A stretch of DNA of 32,040 nt, from the NCBI RefSeq assembly GCF_021474425.1, contig NZ_JAKEIP010000081.1, positions 1 through 32,040 of the forward strand, read 5' to 3'. Positions 32,005-32,040 of this stretch are shown here, piece after piece. How positions within the stretch are numbered: position 1 is the first letter of the stretch; every line of letters begins with the position of its first letter. Both the position numbers and the translations under genes were made by a program. Source of the DNA: Streptomyces muensis. GTDB taxonomy: Bacteria; Actinomycetota; Actinomycetes; Streptomycetales; Streptomycetaceae. The notes under the pieces were generated by a model that was not told the origin of the DNA, searched no databases, and saw only the letters and a program-made list of their open reading frames with translations.

Positions 32005-32040
32005 GACCCACAACCCACCGCAAGGCGGTACGCGAACCCC

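Noticed and set aside
1..32040. tRNA genes, CRISPR arrays, insertion sequences, transposases
   Set aside because: I looked and found none; no direct-repeat arrays, transposase motifs or cloverleaf sequences were recognised.

Overview
The window is high-GC actinobacterial DNA and almost certainly comes from a Streptomyces chromosome. The signs are third-position G/C bias, many GTG starts, purine-rich Shine-Dalgarno sites, ATGA/GTGA gene overlaps, an AfsR-type SARP regulator, a rare TTA codon in a regulator, and Streptomyces-style GC-rich hairpin repeats. No rRNA, tRNA, CRISPR array or insertion sequence was seen.

Layout. (1) 1-7335 is housekeeping or accessory-core DNA. It holds arginine deiminase (cut by the window edge), a divergent SPFH/slipin gene overlapping an NAD-kinase-fold gene, and, on the minus strand, the hen1-pnkp RNA-repair pair. 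(2) About 7557-26000 is a compact specialised-metabolism locus. (3) 26029-32040 holds ordinary scattered genes: quinone reductase, YcaQ-type winged-helix protein, DUF574 methyltransferase, F420-type LLM oxidoreductase, a small protein and an epoxide-hydrolase-like protein.

The central locus is the main discovery. It carries homologues of all four ectoine/5-hydroxyectoine genes (ectA, B, C, D), but scattered and out of the usual ectABCD order. They are interleaved with an acyl-carrier-protein system: a BtrK/VinO-like PLP decarboxylase, a holo-ACP synthase fused in frame to a 3-aminoacyl-thioester ammonia-lyase (hot-dog) domain, an AMP-forming ligase and a discrete ACP. A P450 with its own ferredoxin and ferredoxin reductase is also in the operon. 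EctB and EctD look canonical. The EctA homologue has a degraded acetyl-CoA-binding motif, and the EctC homologue has His in place of the metal-binding Tyr, which suggests a different acyl group. My working hypothesis (inference) is this: the ligase loads an amino acid such as aspartate on the ACP; the decarboxylase gives a beta-aminoacyl-ACP such as beta-alanyl-ACP; the hot-dog domain removes ammonia to give acryloyl-ACP; the EctA homologue transfers that unit to diaminobutyrate made by EctB; and EctC closes a ring carrying a non-methyl C2 substituent. EctD and the P450 would then oxidise the product and the MFS protein would export it. This would be a modified-ectoine natural product.

Regulation is visible in the DNA. 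A promoter/leader block of about 100 bp is duplicated upstream of the ectD-like gene and of the main operon. It contains a 28-bp imperfect palindrome and an 11-bp-period direct repeat of the type SARPs bind. A second operator, GAACC-N9-GGTTC, overlaps the promoters of both the exporter and the CGNR zinc-finger regulator. The SARP gene has its own 10-bp-arm inverted repeat. A TrmB/LuxR-type regulator with a TTA codon and a small exported peptide sit between the SARP and the operon. A 10-bp-stem hairpin closes the locus after ectC.
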